From Thalassovita sp. (GTDB lineage: Bacteria; Pseudomonadota; Alphaproteobacteria; Rhodobacterales; Rhodobacteraceae), in contig CP051233.1 in the NCBI GenBank assembly GCA_017792425.1, positions 62,001-126,000 of the forward strand: 64,000 nucleotides of DNA, given 5' to 3'. This document shows, piece by piece, positions 8,533 through 19,226 of this stretch (positions are counted from its first letter, which is position 1; the number at the start of each line of letters is the position of its first letter). The notes below the pieces were generated by a model that saw nothing but the letters and a program-made list of their open reading frames with translations, had not been told where the DNA came from and did not search any database. The position numbers and the translations under genes are program-made.

Positions 8533-9375
8533 ATGCTGACGATTGAGACATATAACCTGTTCGGCGAATCGGACGATCTGCCAGACGTCGTGCATTGCGA
8601 AACGATCGAGGCGCGTTCCCTGCTGCACGACTGGGAATTTTCCCCGCACCGGCACGCCATGCTGCATCAGTTCCTGTTGATCGAAAGCGGGGGCGGAGAG
8701 GCGTTGATCGAGGAAACGCGGTGTAAGCTGTCACCGGGCGATCTGGTGAATATGCCGATGGGGGTGGTGCACGGGTTTACTTTTGAAGCCTGCACCCGCG
8801 GGTGGGTTGTGACCGTTGCGTCGGAACTGCTGGAGGAAAGCCTGCGCGATTCCGAGGGATTACGCCCGATCCTGCATGTCCCTGGAATCGTCGCGGGCAC
8901 GCCACAAATAAAGGCCGCCGTACAGGCGATATTCAATGAGTACCCACAACGGCGCTTTGCCCGCGCCCATGTCTTGCGGGCGCTGTCCGGGGTTCTGGCC
9001 GGACTGGCGGCGCGGGCCTTGTCAGCGCAGACCCCGGCGGAATCGCGGGCCGAGCATCGGTTGCAAAAACGGTTCGAGTCTTTGCTGGAACAGCACCATC
9101 TAGAGCATCTGGGCGTGGCGGAATATGCGCGGATGCTGTCTGTCACGCCGACCCACCTGAGCCGGGTCATGCGGCAGACCACAGGTCAGTCCGCTCAGGT
9201 CGCTATCGAGGCGCGCCTGATGCGGGAAGCACGCAGACACTTGGCCTTTTCGAACCTCAGCATTTCCGAGGTCGGGTTTCAGTTGGGCTTTGCTGACCCG
9301 GCCTATTTCAGCCGGGCGTTCAAGCGGGCGACCGGAAAATCGCCGCGTGAATTCCGGCAGGGGCTGGGTATCTGA
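8533..9375 (+). CDS. pobR: AraC-family transcriptional regulator (PobR-type)
   Basis: From ATG 8533 the protein has 280 residues: an N-terminal cupin-like effector domain (HDWEFSPHRHAMLHQFLLIESGGGEA..., with PGDLVNMPMGVVHGF) and a C-terminal AraC/XylS DNA-binding domain with two helix-turn-helix motifs, the second ending YFSRAFKRATGKSPREFR. Divergence from pobA strongly suggests that it activates pobA in response to 4-hydroxybenzoate. Earlier in-frame starts exist at 8491 (TTG) and 8497 (ATG), and none of them has a clear ribosome-binding site. The name rests on context and architecture; AraC-type PobR proteins are known in other proteobacteria. Confidence 0.75.
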   Translation: MLTIETYNLFGESDDLPDVVHCETIEARSLLHDWEFSPHRHAMLHQFLLIESGGGEALIEETRCKLSPGDLVNMPMGVVHGFTFEACTRGWVVTVASELLEESLRDSEGLRPILHVPGIVAGTPQIKAAVQAIFNEYPQRRFARAHVLRALSGVLAGLAARALSAQTPAESRAEHRLQKRFESLLEQHHLEHLGVAEYARMLSVTPTHLSRVMRQTTGQSAQVAIEARLMREARRHLAFSNLSISEVGFQLGFADPAYFSRAFKRATGKSPREFRQGLGI

Positions 9376-9393
9376 CCCGCCCCTGCCGATCTG

Positions 9394-10338
9394 TCATTTC
9401 ATCGAACGTTCAATCCGGTCCAGGGTTTCCATCGCCGCCAGCACATCGGTTACGCAACCATTCGGCTTGCGCCCTTCTTGGATGGCGGCCACGAATTCGC
9501 GGTCGATCAGCTCGATCCCGTTGTTGGAAACGGCGACGCCGGACAGGTCAATCTTGTTTTCGTTACCGTCATACAGATCGTCATACCGGGCGATATAGGT
9601 GCCGTTGTCACAGATATAGCGGAAGAAAGTGCCCAGCGGGCCATCGTTGTTGAAGGACAGCGACAGGGTGCAGATTGCACCATCGGCGGCCTTCAGCCCG
9701 ATCGACATATCCATAGCGATGCCCAGATCGGGGTGCGCGGGGCCTTGCAGACCGAACGCTTCGACGGCCTTGCCGCCGGTCTGGTACTGGAACAGATCAA
9801 CCGTGTGGCAGGCGTGGTGCCACAGCAGGTGATCGGTCCAGGTGCGCGGTTCGCCCTTGGCGTTGGTGTTGGTGCGGCGGAAAAAATAGGTCTGCACATC
9901 CATCTGTTGGATTTTCAGTTCTCCGGCGTCGATCTTGTTCTTGATCCACTGGTGGCTGGGATTGAAGCGGCGCACCTGACCAGCCATGGCGACCAGTCCG
10001 GTTTCCTTCTGCTTAGCGACGACAGCCTGCGAGTCCGCCAGGCTGTCGGCCATCGGGATTTCGATCAGGACATGCTTGCCCGCGTTCATGCAGGCGATCG
10101 CCTGATCGGCGTGCATCTGGGTGGGGGTGGACAGGATCACCGCATCCACGTCCTCCCGGGCAATACATTCTTCCAGTGTCGTGCCAGCGTGGCCGATGCC
10201 GCGTTCGACGGCCAACGCCTCGATCTTGGCCTTGGTCGGCCCCATGACAGAGGTGACCTGCACCCCATCGATTTTCGCCAGGGCATCGAGGTGTTTCAGA
10301 CCAAACGCGCCGTAAGCGCCTGCAACGCAAATTCTCAT
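9394..10338 (-). CDS. ligC: 4-carboxy-2-hydroxymuconate-6-semialdehyde dehydrogenase
   Basis: This 314-residue Gfo/Idh/MocA oxidoreductase has an N-terminal NAD(P)-binding Rossmann domain (VAGAYGAFGLKHL) and the family's EIPMADS segment near residue 95. The middle segment RTNTNAKGEPRTWTDHLLWHHACHTVDLF is like LigC of Sphingobium. It would oxidise the hemiacetal form of the LigAB ring-cleavage product to 2-pyrone-4,6-dicarboxylate. It lies downstream of the LysR gene on the same strand, away from the other lig genes but within their locus. The start follows an AGGAAGG element. The family is certain; the LigC role rests on similarity plus the otherwise complete pathway. Confidence 0.88.
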   Translation of the reverse strand: MRICVAGAYGAFGLKHLDALAKIDGVQVTSVMGPTKAKIEALAVERGIGHAGTTLEECIAREDVDAVILSTPTQMHADQAIACMNAGKHVLIEIPMADSLADSQAVVAKQKETGLVAMAGQVRRFNPSHQWIKNKIDAGELKIQQMDVQTYFFRRTNTNAKGEPRTWTDHLLWHHACHTVDLFQYQTGGKAVEAFGLQGPAHPDLGIAMDMSIGLKAADGAICTLSLSFNNDGPLGTFFRYICDNGTYIARYDDLYDGNENKIDLSGVAVSNNGIELIDREFVAAIQEGRKPNGCVTDVLAAMETLDRIERSMK

Positions 10339-10465
10339 GGGTTCGTGTCCTTCCTGTTGGCCCCGGCCAATGCTATTGCGCGCGGCACGAAGCTTTGGCC
10401 TTGGGGATTTCGCACGTTTCTTAGCATCTGCAGGTGCTGACCGGGAATTGGAAAGCGGTCTTTGT

Positions 10466-10474
10466 CATTTGAAT
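10466..10474 (-). promoter_or_regulatory. ATTCAAATG motif upstream of ligC
   Basis: On the minus strand this stretch reads ATTCAAATG, the same word that recurs upstream of galB (TCAAATGG, TCAAAATGG and TCAAATTG near 11757, 11778 and 11827). It sits just after the LysR stop and about 130 bp before ligC, so it could be a regulator half-site for ligC. Speculative. Confidence 0.25.
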
Positions 10475-10477
10475 TTG

Positions 10478-11746
10478 TTATTCGGCGGTCAGCTCTGGCA
10501 CTTCTTTGCGGGCCTCGTAGCGCAGGATGTCCAGAAATCTTTTCTGAACTGGCGTCGGCGACCACCCGGCGCGGATCGTCAAGCCGATCATGCGCCCGGA
10601 ATCCGGCAAATCAATCGGCAGCACCGCCAGCGACCCAAGCCGCACGTCCACCTCTATCTGGCGCTTCGAAGCGATGGAGATGTAATTGCCTCGCGCCAAC
10701 AACCCCCTGAGCAGGATCAGCGAACTGGATACGATCCGCACGGGGGTATCCGGTCGGTCCTGTATGCGCATGGTTTCGAACAGGTAAGACCCCGAAGGCG
10801 TGTCCATCGGCGGCGCGATCCAAGGATATACCAGCGTGTCTTCCAGCGTCAGGCCAGTGGCGCCTGTCAGAGGATGACCCGGCGAAGCGACAACTGCCAA
10901 TTGGTCCTCGAACAGTGGTTCCTGCTCGACATCCTCGGCCGGGTTGGGATGGCGCAAAGCCCCGATCAGCACGTCCAGATCCCCGAACCGCAGATCGCGC
11001 AGCAGCGCGTGATAGCGCGCGTCGACACAGTTCACCTGCACCCCCGGACCGACCTCTTGCAGCAGCGTGTCAATCGCGGCGGGAACGATGGAACTGCGGG
11101 ACAGCGGCATTGACCCAAGATTGATCCGGGTGACGTCCCGGCCCAGAAATTCGTTGATCTCGTAGGCCGCTTGCCGAAACTCGCTTTGCGCCAGCAGCAC
11201 CTGGTGGGCAAAGGCCTCGGCCGCGGGGGTCAGAACGACACCGCCTCTGGTCTGGTCAAACAGGGTCAGGCCGGACAATGAGCCCAATTCACGGGTGGCG
11301 CGGTGCACGGCGGGCTGGCTGACGCCAAGCTCTTGGGCGGCCTGGTTGAAGCTGCCGGATTTCCAGACCGCCAACAGGGCACGCAGCTGGACCGGTGAAC
11401 AGAACCTGAAGAACTCACCCCTTTGCGCGTTGCTTCCATCCCGGCGCGCGGCCTTCTTGCGGGCCAGGCTGTCCCCCGCCCGCAGGTGTTCCAGCATGCG
11501 CAGAAGGCGGCGTTCGAACAGGTGCCCGGTCTCGGTCGGGATCATGCCCTTTGGCCGACGCTCGAACAGGTCGACCCCCAGCATTTCCTCGACCCGCGCC
11601 AGGGCCTGGGTGGCGGCCGGTTGGGACAGGTGAACGACCTCTGCCGCGGCGCCGATACGACGCAGGCGATAGACCTCTCTGACCAGGCAGAGATAGCGGA
11701 TATGTGGAAAGTCTGACGGCATGAATGGCACCAGTGTTTTCCGCAT
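10478..11746 (-). CDS. LysR-family regulator with tandem N-terminal HTH domains
   Basis: The 422-residue protein is about 110 residues longer than a usual LysR regulator. Two LysR-type winged HTH domains are visible. The first covers about residues 15-75 (core VVHLSQPAATQALARVEEML...LFERR). The second covers about 116-178 (AAQELGVSQPAVHRATRELG...LFDQTRGGVVLTPAAEAF). A basic linker (RKKAARRDGSNAQRG) joins them, and one periplasmic-binding-like effector domain follows (about 205-415). It is divergent from galB-ligKUIAB and upstream of ligC, so it probably controls both with a pathway intermediate as inducer. Start ATG 11746 or ATG 11722; neither has a good ribosome-binding site. Confidence 0.88.
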   Translation of the reverse strand: MRKTLVPFMPSDFPHIRYLCLVREVYRLRRIGAAAEVVHLSQPAATQALARVEEMLGVDLFERRPKGMIPTETGHLFERRLLRMLEHLRAGDSLARKKAARRDGSNAQRGEFFRFCSPVQLRALLAVWKSGSFNQAAQELGVSQPAVHRATRELGSLSGLTLFDQTRGGVVLTPAAEAFAHQVLLAQSEFRQAAYEINEFLGRDVTRINLGSMPLSRSSIVPAAIDTLLQEVGPGVQVNCVDARYHALLRDLRFGDLDVLIGALRHPNPAEDVEQEPLFEDQLAVVASPGHPLTGATGLTLEDTLVYPWIAPPMDTPSGSYLFETMRIQDRPDTPVRIVSSSLILLRGLLARGNYISIASKRQIEVDVRLGSLAVLPIDLPDSGRMIGLTIRAGWSPTPVQKRFLDILRYEARKEVPELTAE

Positions 11747-11754
11747 ATTAACAA

Positions 11755-11834
11755 AATCAAATGGCCTGTGTCAGGATTCAAAATGGTGTTTCGCGGGTGG
11801 CGGACGTTAGTCTGTGCCAAACCCATTCAAATTG
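11755..11834 (+). promoter_or_regulatory. Divergent lig promoter region with repeated TCAAA(N)TG words
   Basis: The 102-bp gap between the LysR gene and galB contains TCAAATGG (11757), TCAAAATGG (11778) and TCAAATTG (11827). The first two are about 21 bp apart, i.e. on the same face of the helix. This suits LysR-type binding but is not a proven site. galB has an AAAGG ribosome-binding site at 11837-11841. Confidence 0.35.
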
Positions 11835-11848
11835 CGAAAGGTTAAACG

Positions 11849-12586
11849 ATGTCCGACAAGAAGACGGCGCTGGTTATTTCCGCACATGCCGCTGATTTCG
11901 TGTGGCGGTGCGGCGGTGCAATCGCCCTGCACCAGGAATTGGGCTACGAGGTGACCGTGGCCTGCCTGTCCTTTGGCGAGCGCGGCGAAAGCGCCAAGCT
12001 GTGGAAGCAGGACGGCATGACGCTGGAAAAGGTCAAGTCCGTCCGCAAGGCCGAAGCCGAGGCCGCCGCCAAGGCGCTGGGTGTCAACGACATCCGCTTC
12101 CTTGATCTGGGCGACTATCCGCTGCGTCTGGACCGCGACGCACAGGACCAGATGGTGGATATCATCCGCGAAGTTCAGCCCAAATGGATGATGAGCCATT
12201 CGAAGTGGGATCCCTATAACACCGACCACATGAACACGACCCAGTTCGCGCTGGAATGCCGGATGATCGCGCAGGCCTGGGGCCACAACCCCGGCCAGAA
12301 AGTTCTGGGCGCGCCGCAGCTGTACCTGTTCGAGCCGCACCAGACCGAACAGATGGGCTGGAAACCGAACGTTTTCCTGGACATCACTCCGGTGTGGGAA
12401 AAGAAGAAGGCCGCAATTGAATGTATGCAGGGGCAAGAACACCTGTGGAAGTTCTACACAAACGTGGCCGAGAATCGCGGCAACCACTTCCGTCGCAATT
12501 CCGGCGGGATGTCGGGTGGTCGCCCGGCGCAGTATGCTGAAGGGTTCGAAGCGATCTTTCCGCAGACCGTGGATGAACTGGCATGA
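11849..12586 (+). CDS. galB: 4-oxalomesaconate hydratase, GalB type (PIG-L fold)
   Basis: The 245-residue protein has the PIG-L/LmbE metal-dependent fold, with [18 protein letters not shown] at the N-terminus where deacetylases have AHPDDE, plus [14 protein letters not shown], a likely metal-site segment. In context it is the GalB hydratase known from the gallate pathway of Pseudomonas putida, adding water to 4-oxalomesaconate to give 4-carboxy-4-hydroxy-2-oxoadipate. No LigJ (amidohydrolase-type hydratase) is present in the locus. It leads the divergent operon; its TGA overlaps the ligK ATG. An ordinary PIG-L deacetylase is the alternative, made unlikely by the location. Confidence 0.85.
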   Translation: MSDKKTALVISAHAADFVWRCGGAIALHQELGYEVTVACLSFGERGESAKLWKQDGMTLEKVKSVRKAEAEAAAKALGVNDIRFLDLGDYPLRLDRDAQDQMVDIIREVQPKWMMSHSKWDPYNTDHMNTTQFALECRMIAQAWGHNPGQKVLGAPQLYLFEPHQTEQMGWKPNVFLDITPVWEKKKAAIECMQGQEHLWKFYTNVAENRGNHFRRNSGGMSGGRPAQYAEGFEAIFPQTVDELA

Positions 12587-13275
12587 GCTATCCGGTCGGA
12601 ACCCAGGGCGTCGTTGTCCAGAATATCGCGCGTGCGGATCAGGCCGTGATCGACGGGCTGGCGGCCTGTGGCGTGGCCACGGTGCACGAAGCGCAGGGGC
12701 GCAAGGGATTGTTGGCCTCTTACATGCGTCCGATCTATTCCGGGGTGCGGGTCGCGGCCAGCGCGGTCACGATTTCCGCCCCGCCCTGCGACAACTGGAT
12801 GCTGCATGTCGCCATCGAGCAGTTGAAGGATGGCGACATCCTGGTGCTGGCGCCAACCTCTCCCAGTGAGGCTGGGTATTTTGGCGATCTGTTGGCGACA
12901 TCGGCAAAAGCGCGTGGATGCCGCGGCCTGATCATCGATGCCGGCGTGCGCGACGTGCGCGATCTGACCGAGATGGATTTCCCGGTCTGGTCCAAGGCGG
13001 TATTCGCACAAGGCACGATCAAGGAAACGCTGGGTTCGGTCAACGTGCCGGTGGTCTGCGCGGGTGAACTGGTGAACCCCGGCGACGTGATCGTGGCGGA
13101 TGACGATGGGGTCTGCGTGGTCCGGCGCGAAGAGGCCGCCAGCGTGCTGGAAAAGGCACGGGCGCGAGAGGCTAACGAAGCCGAGAAACGCGCGCGGTTC
13201 GAGGCAGGTGAACTGGGTCTGGACATCTACAAGATGCGGGAACGTCTGGCCGAGAAGGGCCTGAAATATGTCTGA
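12583..13275 (+). CDS. ligK: 4-carboxy-4-hydroxy-2-oxoadipate aldolase
   Basis: This 230-residue class II pyruvate aldolase belongs to the RraA/LigK superfamily. The signature [21 protein letters not shown] followed by VRDV near residues 103-126 contains the Arg-Asp pair that positions metal and substrate. It cleaves the pathway end product into pyruvate and oxaloacetate. Its position between galB and ligU and the longer C-terminus (to [14 protein letters not shown]) argue against the RraA ribonuclease regulator. The start overlaps the galB stop by 4 bp. Confidence 0.9.
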   Translation: MSYPVGTQGVVVQNIARADQAVIDGLAACGVATVHEAQGRKGLLASYMRPIYSGVRVAASAVTISAPPCDNWMLHVAIEQLKDGDILVLAPTSPSEAGYFGDLLATSAKARGCRGLIIDAGVRDVRDLTEMDFPVWSKAVFAQGTIKETLGSVNVPVVCAGELVNPGDVIVADDDGVCVVRREEAASVLEKARAREANEAEKRARFEAGELGLDIYKMRERLAEKGLKYV

Positions 13276-13287
13276 GGGTTCCTGGTT

Positions 13288-13364
13288 TCGGATCGCTGAC
13301 GCGATCCGACCGGGGCGGGGGCTCTGCCCCCGCGCCCCCGGAGTATTTCCGGCAAGATGAAAGG
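13288..13364 (+). repeat. Intercistronic palindromic repeat between ligK and ligU
   Basis: Two perfect hairpins (9-bp stem TCGGATCGC/GCGATCCGA at 13288-13309; 8-bp stem GCGGGGGC/GCCCCCGC at 13315-13333) precede the conserved tail GTATTT-N2-GGCAAGATGAAAGG (13343-13364). The same tail occurs between dnaN and recF (25572-25593, opposite strand). This is a REP-like element resembling short repeats I remember from Rhodobacteraceae genomes. Its GAAAGG tail lies just before the ligU ribosome-binding site and might act as one. Confidence 0.7.
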
Positions 13365-13372
13365 ACAGGAAA

Positions 13373-14428
13373 GTGGCTGAAGCTGTGCGGTGCATGTGGA
13401 TGCGCGGAGGCACGTCAAAGGGCGGGTATTTCCTGCGTGACGATCTGCCCGCCGAGGCAGACGCGCGGGATCGGTTCCTGTTGCGCGTGATGGGGTCGCC
13501 CGATCTGCGGCAGATTGATGGAATGGGTGGGGCGGACCCGCTCACCTCTAAGGTGGCGGTCGTCAGCAAGTCCGAACGCGCGGGGGTGGATGTGGATTAC
13601 CTGTTCCTGCAGGTTTTCGTGGATCAGCCGATCGTGACGGATGCCCAGAACTGCGGGAACATCCTGGCGGGCGTTGCTCCTTTCGCGATCGAGCGCGGAT
13701 TGGTGGCGGCGCAGAATGGCGAGACCCCCGTGACGATCTACATGGAGAATACGGGGCAAGTTGCCGTGGCGCGGGTGCATACCCCCGGTGGTAAGGTCAG
13801 TTATGACGGGACGGCGCGCATCGACGGGGTACCCGGCTATTCGGCCCCCGTGCCGATCGAGTTCAAGGACACCGCCGGGTCCAGTTGCGGTGCGTTGCTA
13901 CCAACGGGCAATACCTGCGACATGATCGAGGGGATCGCGGTCACGATGATCGACAACGGGATGCCCTGTGTGGTGATGCGAGCTGCGGATATGGGCATCA
14001 CGGGTGACGAGACGCCGGAAGATCTGGAAGCGAACGCCGATCTACGCGCCCGACTGGAAGCAATCCGGCTGGCCTGTGGGCCACTGATGAACCTGGGTGA
14101 TGTAAGCCAGAAGTCGGTGCCGAAGATGACGATGGTCAGCGCGCCGCGGCAAGGCGGGGCGATTTCCACCCGCACCTTCATTCCGCACCGGTGTCACAAG
14201 ACCATCGGGGTATTGGGCGCGGTCAGCGTGGCAACGGCCTGCCTGCTGGAGGGCGCGCCTGCCTACGAACTGGCGCAAAGGGGGGCGGGGTCTGAAAGGG
14301 CGCTGCCGATCGAACACCCGACCGGCGAAATGACCGTGGTCGCCACATTGAATGACGGCGGAGAGGTGCGTTCGGCTGCAATCCTGCGCACCGCCCGCAA
14401 GCTGATGGACGGAGAGGTTTTCGCATGA
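13373..14428 (+). CDS. ligU: 4-oxalomesaconate tautomerase (PrpF family)
   Basis: The 351-residue protein belongs to the PrpF/AcnD-accessory isomerase family. It opens with the family motif VRCMWMRGGTSKGGYF, which carries a conserved lysine, and has SSCGALLPTGN near residue 170. In Sphingobium LigU and Pseudomonas GalD this fold isomerises 4-oxalomesaconate after LigI hydrolysis, making the form used by the hydratase. The start is GTG 13373 behind GGACAGGAAA. Its stop overlaps the ligI ATG. Confidence 0.88.
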   Translation: MAEAVRCMWMRGGTSKGGYFLRDDLPAEADARDRFLLRVMGSPDLRQIDGMGGADPLTSKVAVVSKSERAGVDVDYLFLQVFVDQPIVTDAQNCGNILAGVAPFAIERGLVAAQNGETPVTIYMENTGQVAVARVHTPGGKVSYDGTARIDGVPGYSAPVPIEFKDTAGSSCGALLPTGNTCDMIEGIAVTMIDNGMPCVVMRAADMGITGDETPEDLEANADLRARLEAIRLACGPLMNLGDVSQKSVPKMTMVSAPRQGGAISTRTFIPHRCHKTIGVLGAVSVATACLLEGAPAYELAQRGAGSERALPIEHPTGEMTVVATLNDGGEVRSAAILRTARKLMDGEVFA

Positions 14429-15312
14429 GCGATGTACAGAAGATGGACGCGGATTGGCTGGTGTTCCATCCCAACCCCAAGAAACCGGATTTCCAGCTGC
14501 CCGAAGGCGCCGTGGATGCGCATTGCCACGTATTTGGCCCGGCGGCGGAGTTTCCTTTTGCCCCCGAACGCAAGTACACGCCCTGCGATGCGGGCAAGGA
14601 TCAGCTTTATGCGCTGCGTGACTACCTGGGTTTCAGCCGCAATGTGATCGTTCAGGCCACCTGCCACGGCAAGGACAACCGCGCCATGGTAGATGCCTGC
14701 CGCAACGCGGGCGAACTGGCGCGGGGGATTGCCTCGGTTGGCATGGACATCACCGAGGATGAAATCCGTGACATGCACGAGGCGGGCGTGCGCGGGGTGC
14801 GCTTCAACTTTGTCAAACGACTGGTGGATGCGACCCCGAAAGAGGTGTTCCTGTCCATCGCCGACAAGATCAAACCGTTTGGCTGGCATATCGTCGTCTA
14901 TTTCGAGGCGCAGGATCTGGCGGAGCTGGAACCGTTTCTGAAACAATTGCCAACGACCATCGTCGTGGATCACATGGGGAGGCCCGATGTTTCCAAGGGG
15001 GTCGATCACCCGGATTTCCAACGTTTCATCCGCCTGATGGAAGAGAATGAAAACATCTGGTCCAAGGTCACCTGCCCTGAGCGTCTGAGCCTGCAGGGCC
15101 CGCCGTATGACGACGTGGTGCCTTTCTGTGCTGAAATCGTCCGGCGGTTCCCTGATCGCGTGTTGTGGGGCACCGACTGGCCGCACCCGAACATGAAATC
15201 GCACATGCCCGACGATGGCGCACTGGTCGATTACATCCCGCGAATTGCCCCCACCAAAGAGCAGCAACAGAAGCTGTTGGTGGACAACCCGATGCGCCTT
15301 TACTGGGCGTGA
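14425..15312 (+). CDS. ligI: 2-pyrone-4,6-dicarboxylate hydrolase
   Basis: This 295-residue amidohydrolase-superfamily enzyme opens the lactone made by LigC to give 4-oxalomesaconate. VDAHCHVFGP places the HxH motif at residues 33 and 35, and GTDWPHPN carries the C-terminal catalytic aspartate. LigI works without a bound metal, according to family knowledge. Further matches are the segments DKIKPFGWHIVVYFEAQDL and VVDHMGRPD. It is translationally coupled to ligU and separated by 57 bp from ligA. Confidence 0.93.
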   Translation: MSDVQKMDADWLVFHPNPKKPDFQLPEGAVDAHCHVFGPAAEFPFAPERKYTPCDAGKDQLYALRDYLGFSRNVIVQATCHGKDNRAMVDACRNAGELARGIASVGMDITEDEIRDMHEAGVRGVRFNFVKRLVDATPKEVFLSIADKIKPFGWHIVVYFEAQDLAELEPFLKQLPTTIVVDHMGRPDVSKGVDHPDFQRFIRLMEENENIWSKVTCPERLSLQGPPYDDVVPFCAEIVRRFPDRVLWGTDWPHPNMKSHMPDDGALVDYIPRIAPTKEQQQKLLVDNPMRLYWA

Positions 15313-15369
15313 GAGCGGACCCGTCCCGGAGAGGACCGGGCCACCCGCAAAACATGAAGGAGGATACCG

Positions 15370-15729
15370 ATGCACGACATGCCCGGTTACGACTACCACA
15401 TCGACATTCCTGGCACGACGATCTTTGACGGCAAGATGGCCATGAAGGGCTATGCGCTGAACAAGATGTGCTACTCGTTCAACAAGGCCGTCAACCGTGA
15501 CGCGTTCAAGGACGACCCCGAAGGATACATGGACAAGTACAAGCTGACCGACGCGCAGAAGGACGCGATCCGGTCCAGCAACATCCTGGCCATGATCGCC
15601 GAGGGCGGCAACATCTACTACCTGGCCAAACTGGCAGGCATCTTCAAGCTGTCGGTTCAGGATGTGGGCGGCATGCAGACGGGCATGACCACCGAAGAGT
15701 TCAAGCAGTACCTGCTGAGCCAAGCCTAA
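15370..15729 (+). CDS. ligA: Protocatechuate 4,5-dioxygenase alpha subunit
   Basis: A 119-residue small helical subunit of the extradiol dioxygenase. It begins MHDMPGYDYHIDIPGTTIFDG, followed by the helical LigA domain (KCYSFNKAV-like region, DPEGYMDKYKLTDAQKDAI and GGNIYYLAKLAGIF), which caps the active site of LigB. The start follows a strong GAAGGAGGA. The ligB start is 12 bp past its stop, as expected for two subunits made in equal amounts. Confidence 0.95.
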   Translation: MHDMPGYDYHIDIPGTTIFDGKMAMKGYALNKMCYSFNKAVNRDAFKDDPEGYMDKYKLTDAQKDAIRSSNILAMIAEGGNIYYLAKLAGIFKLSVQDVGGMQTGMTTEEFKQYLLSQA

Positions 15730-15741
15730 GGAGACACGACA

Positions 15742-16587
15742 ATGGCAAAGATTCTTGGCGGCATCACCACGTCGCATATCCCGGCGGTCGGCAACGCGAT
15801 CCAGAAGGAACTGTATGACGATCCCTATTGGAAGCCCTTTTTCGACGGCTATCCGAAGGTTCACCAATGGATTCAGGACAACAAGCCGGACGTGGTTGTG
15901 AACATCTACAACGATCATGGGCTTGGGTTTTTCCTGGACCAGATGCCGACCTTCGCTATCGGCGCAGCGCATGAGTACAAGAACGAGGACGAAGGTTGGG
16001 GTCTGCCCGAACTGGATCCGTTCCCCGGTCACCCGGAGCTGAGCTGGCACATTATCGAGAGCATGGTGTCGGACGAGTTTGACATCACCTCGTGCCAGGA
16101 ACTGCCCGTTGACCATGGTTTCGTAGTGCCGATGCAGCTGTTCTGGCCGGGCGCACCGCACAACCCGGACATGCCCAAGGCAATCCCGATTTCGGCCAAC
16201 ACGGTGCAACATCCGATCCCGACGCTGAAACGCGCGCTGGACTTTGGCAAGGCGCTGCGGAAAGGCATCGAGAGCTTCCCTGAAGACCTGAAAGTGGTCG
16301 TTCTGGGCACTGGCGGCCTGAGTCACCAGCTGGATGGTCAGCGTGCGGGCTTCATCAACCGCGAGTTCGATGAATATTGCCTGAACAACATCGCCCACAA
16401 CCCCGAGGAACTGACCAAGATCACCCGTATGGAACTGGTGGAAAAGGCCGGCGCCCAGGGTACCGAGTTCCTTATGTGGATGATGATGCGCGGCGCGTTG
16501 GGGGATAACGTGACCGAGGTCACCCGCAATTACCACATCCCGATTTCCAACACTGGCGCGGGTACGCTACTGCTGGAATGCGCCTGA
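15742..16587 (+). CDS. ligB: Protocatechuate 4,5-dioxygenase beta (catalytic) subunit
   Basis: The 281-residue type II extradiol dioxygenase subunit binds the catalytic Fe(II). Expected ligands are His12 (TTSHIP) and His59 (IYNDHG), with a glutamate near residue 240; GGLSHQL supplies the acid-base histidine. It cleaves protocatechuate between C4 and C5 to 4-carboxy-2-hydroxymuconate-6-semialdehyde. It is the last gene of the lig operon and is followed by a strong terminator. Confidence 0.95.
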   Translation: MAKILGGITTSHIPAVGNAIQKELYDDPYWKPFFDGYPKVHQWIQDNKPDVVVNIYNDHGLGFFLDQMPTFAIGAAHEYKNEDEGWGLPELDPFPGHPELSWHIIESMVSDEFDITSCQELPVDHGFVVPMQLFWPGAPHNPDMPKAIPISANTVQHPIPTLKRALDFGKALRKGIESFPEDLKVVVLGTGGLSHQLDGQRAGFINREFDEYCLNNIAHNPEELTKITRMELVEKAGAQGTEFLMWMMMRGALGDNVTEVTRNYHIPISNTGAGTLLLECA

Positions 16588-16599
16588 TCCGTCAGGAAA

Positions 16600-16637
16600 A
16601 ACAACCGGCCGCGAGATTTTTCGCGGCCGGTTTTCGT
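16600..16637. terminator. Bidirectional terminator between ligB and gyrB
   Basis: A perfect 12-bp stem AACCGGCCGCGA/TCGCGGCCGGTT (16603-16632) with loop GATTTT is followed by TTCGTTTTC on the plus strand; on the minus strand the upstream AAAAACAA gives a T-tract. It separates the convergent ligB and gyrB genes. Confidence 0.85.
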
Positions 16638-16678
16638 TTTCAAAGATCGCGGGTGCTTTGCCCCCCGCGCGGAATGAA

Positions 16679-19183
<2,505 letters not shown>

Positions 19184-19226
19184 TCACGCACAAGCCCCAG
19201 ATTTTGTGACTTTCGCAAAGATCAGA

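Noticed and set aside
11849..12586. Ordinary PIG-L deacetylase
   Set aside because: It is embedded and translationally coupled in the lig operon, which otherwise has no hydratase.
12583..13275. RNase E regulator RraA or MenG-type methyltransferase
   Set aside because: Aldolase signature with Arg-Asp pair and the operon context support LigK.
14263..16536. A 757-codon open frame antisense to ligU-ligI-ligA-ligB
   Set aside because: It mirrors well-recognised genes in a GC-rich genome, has low-complexity His/Arg/Val-rich content, no family match and no ribosome-binding site.
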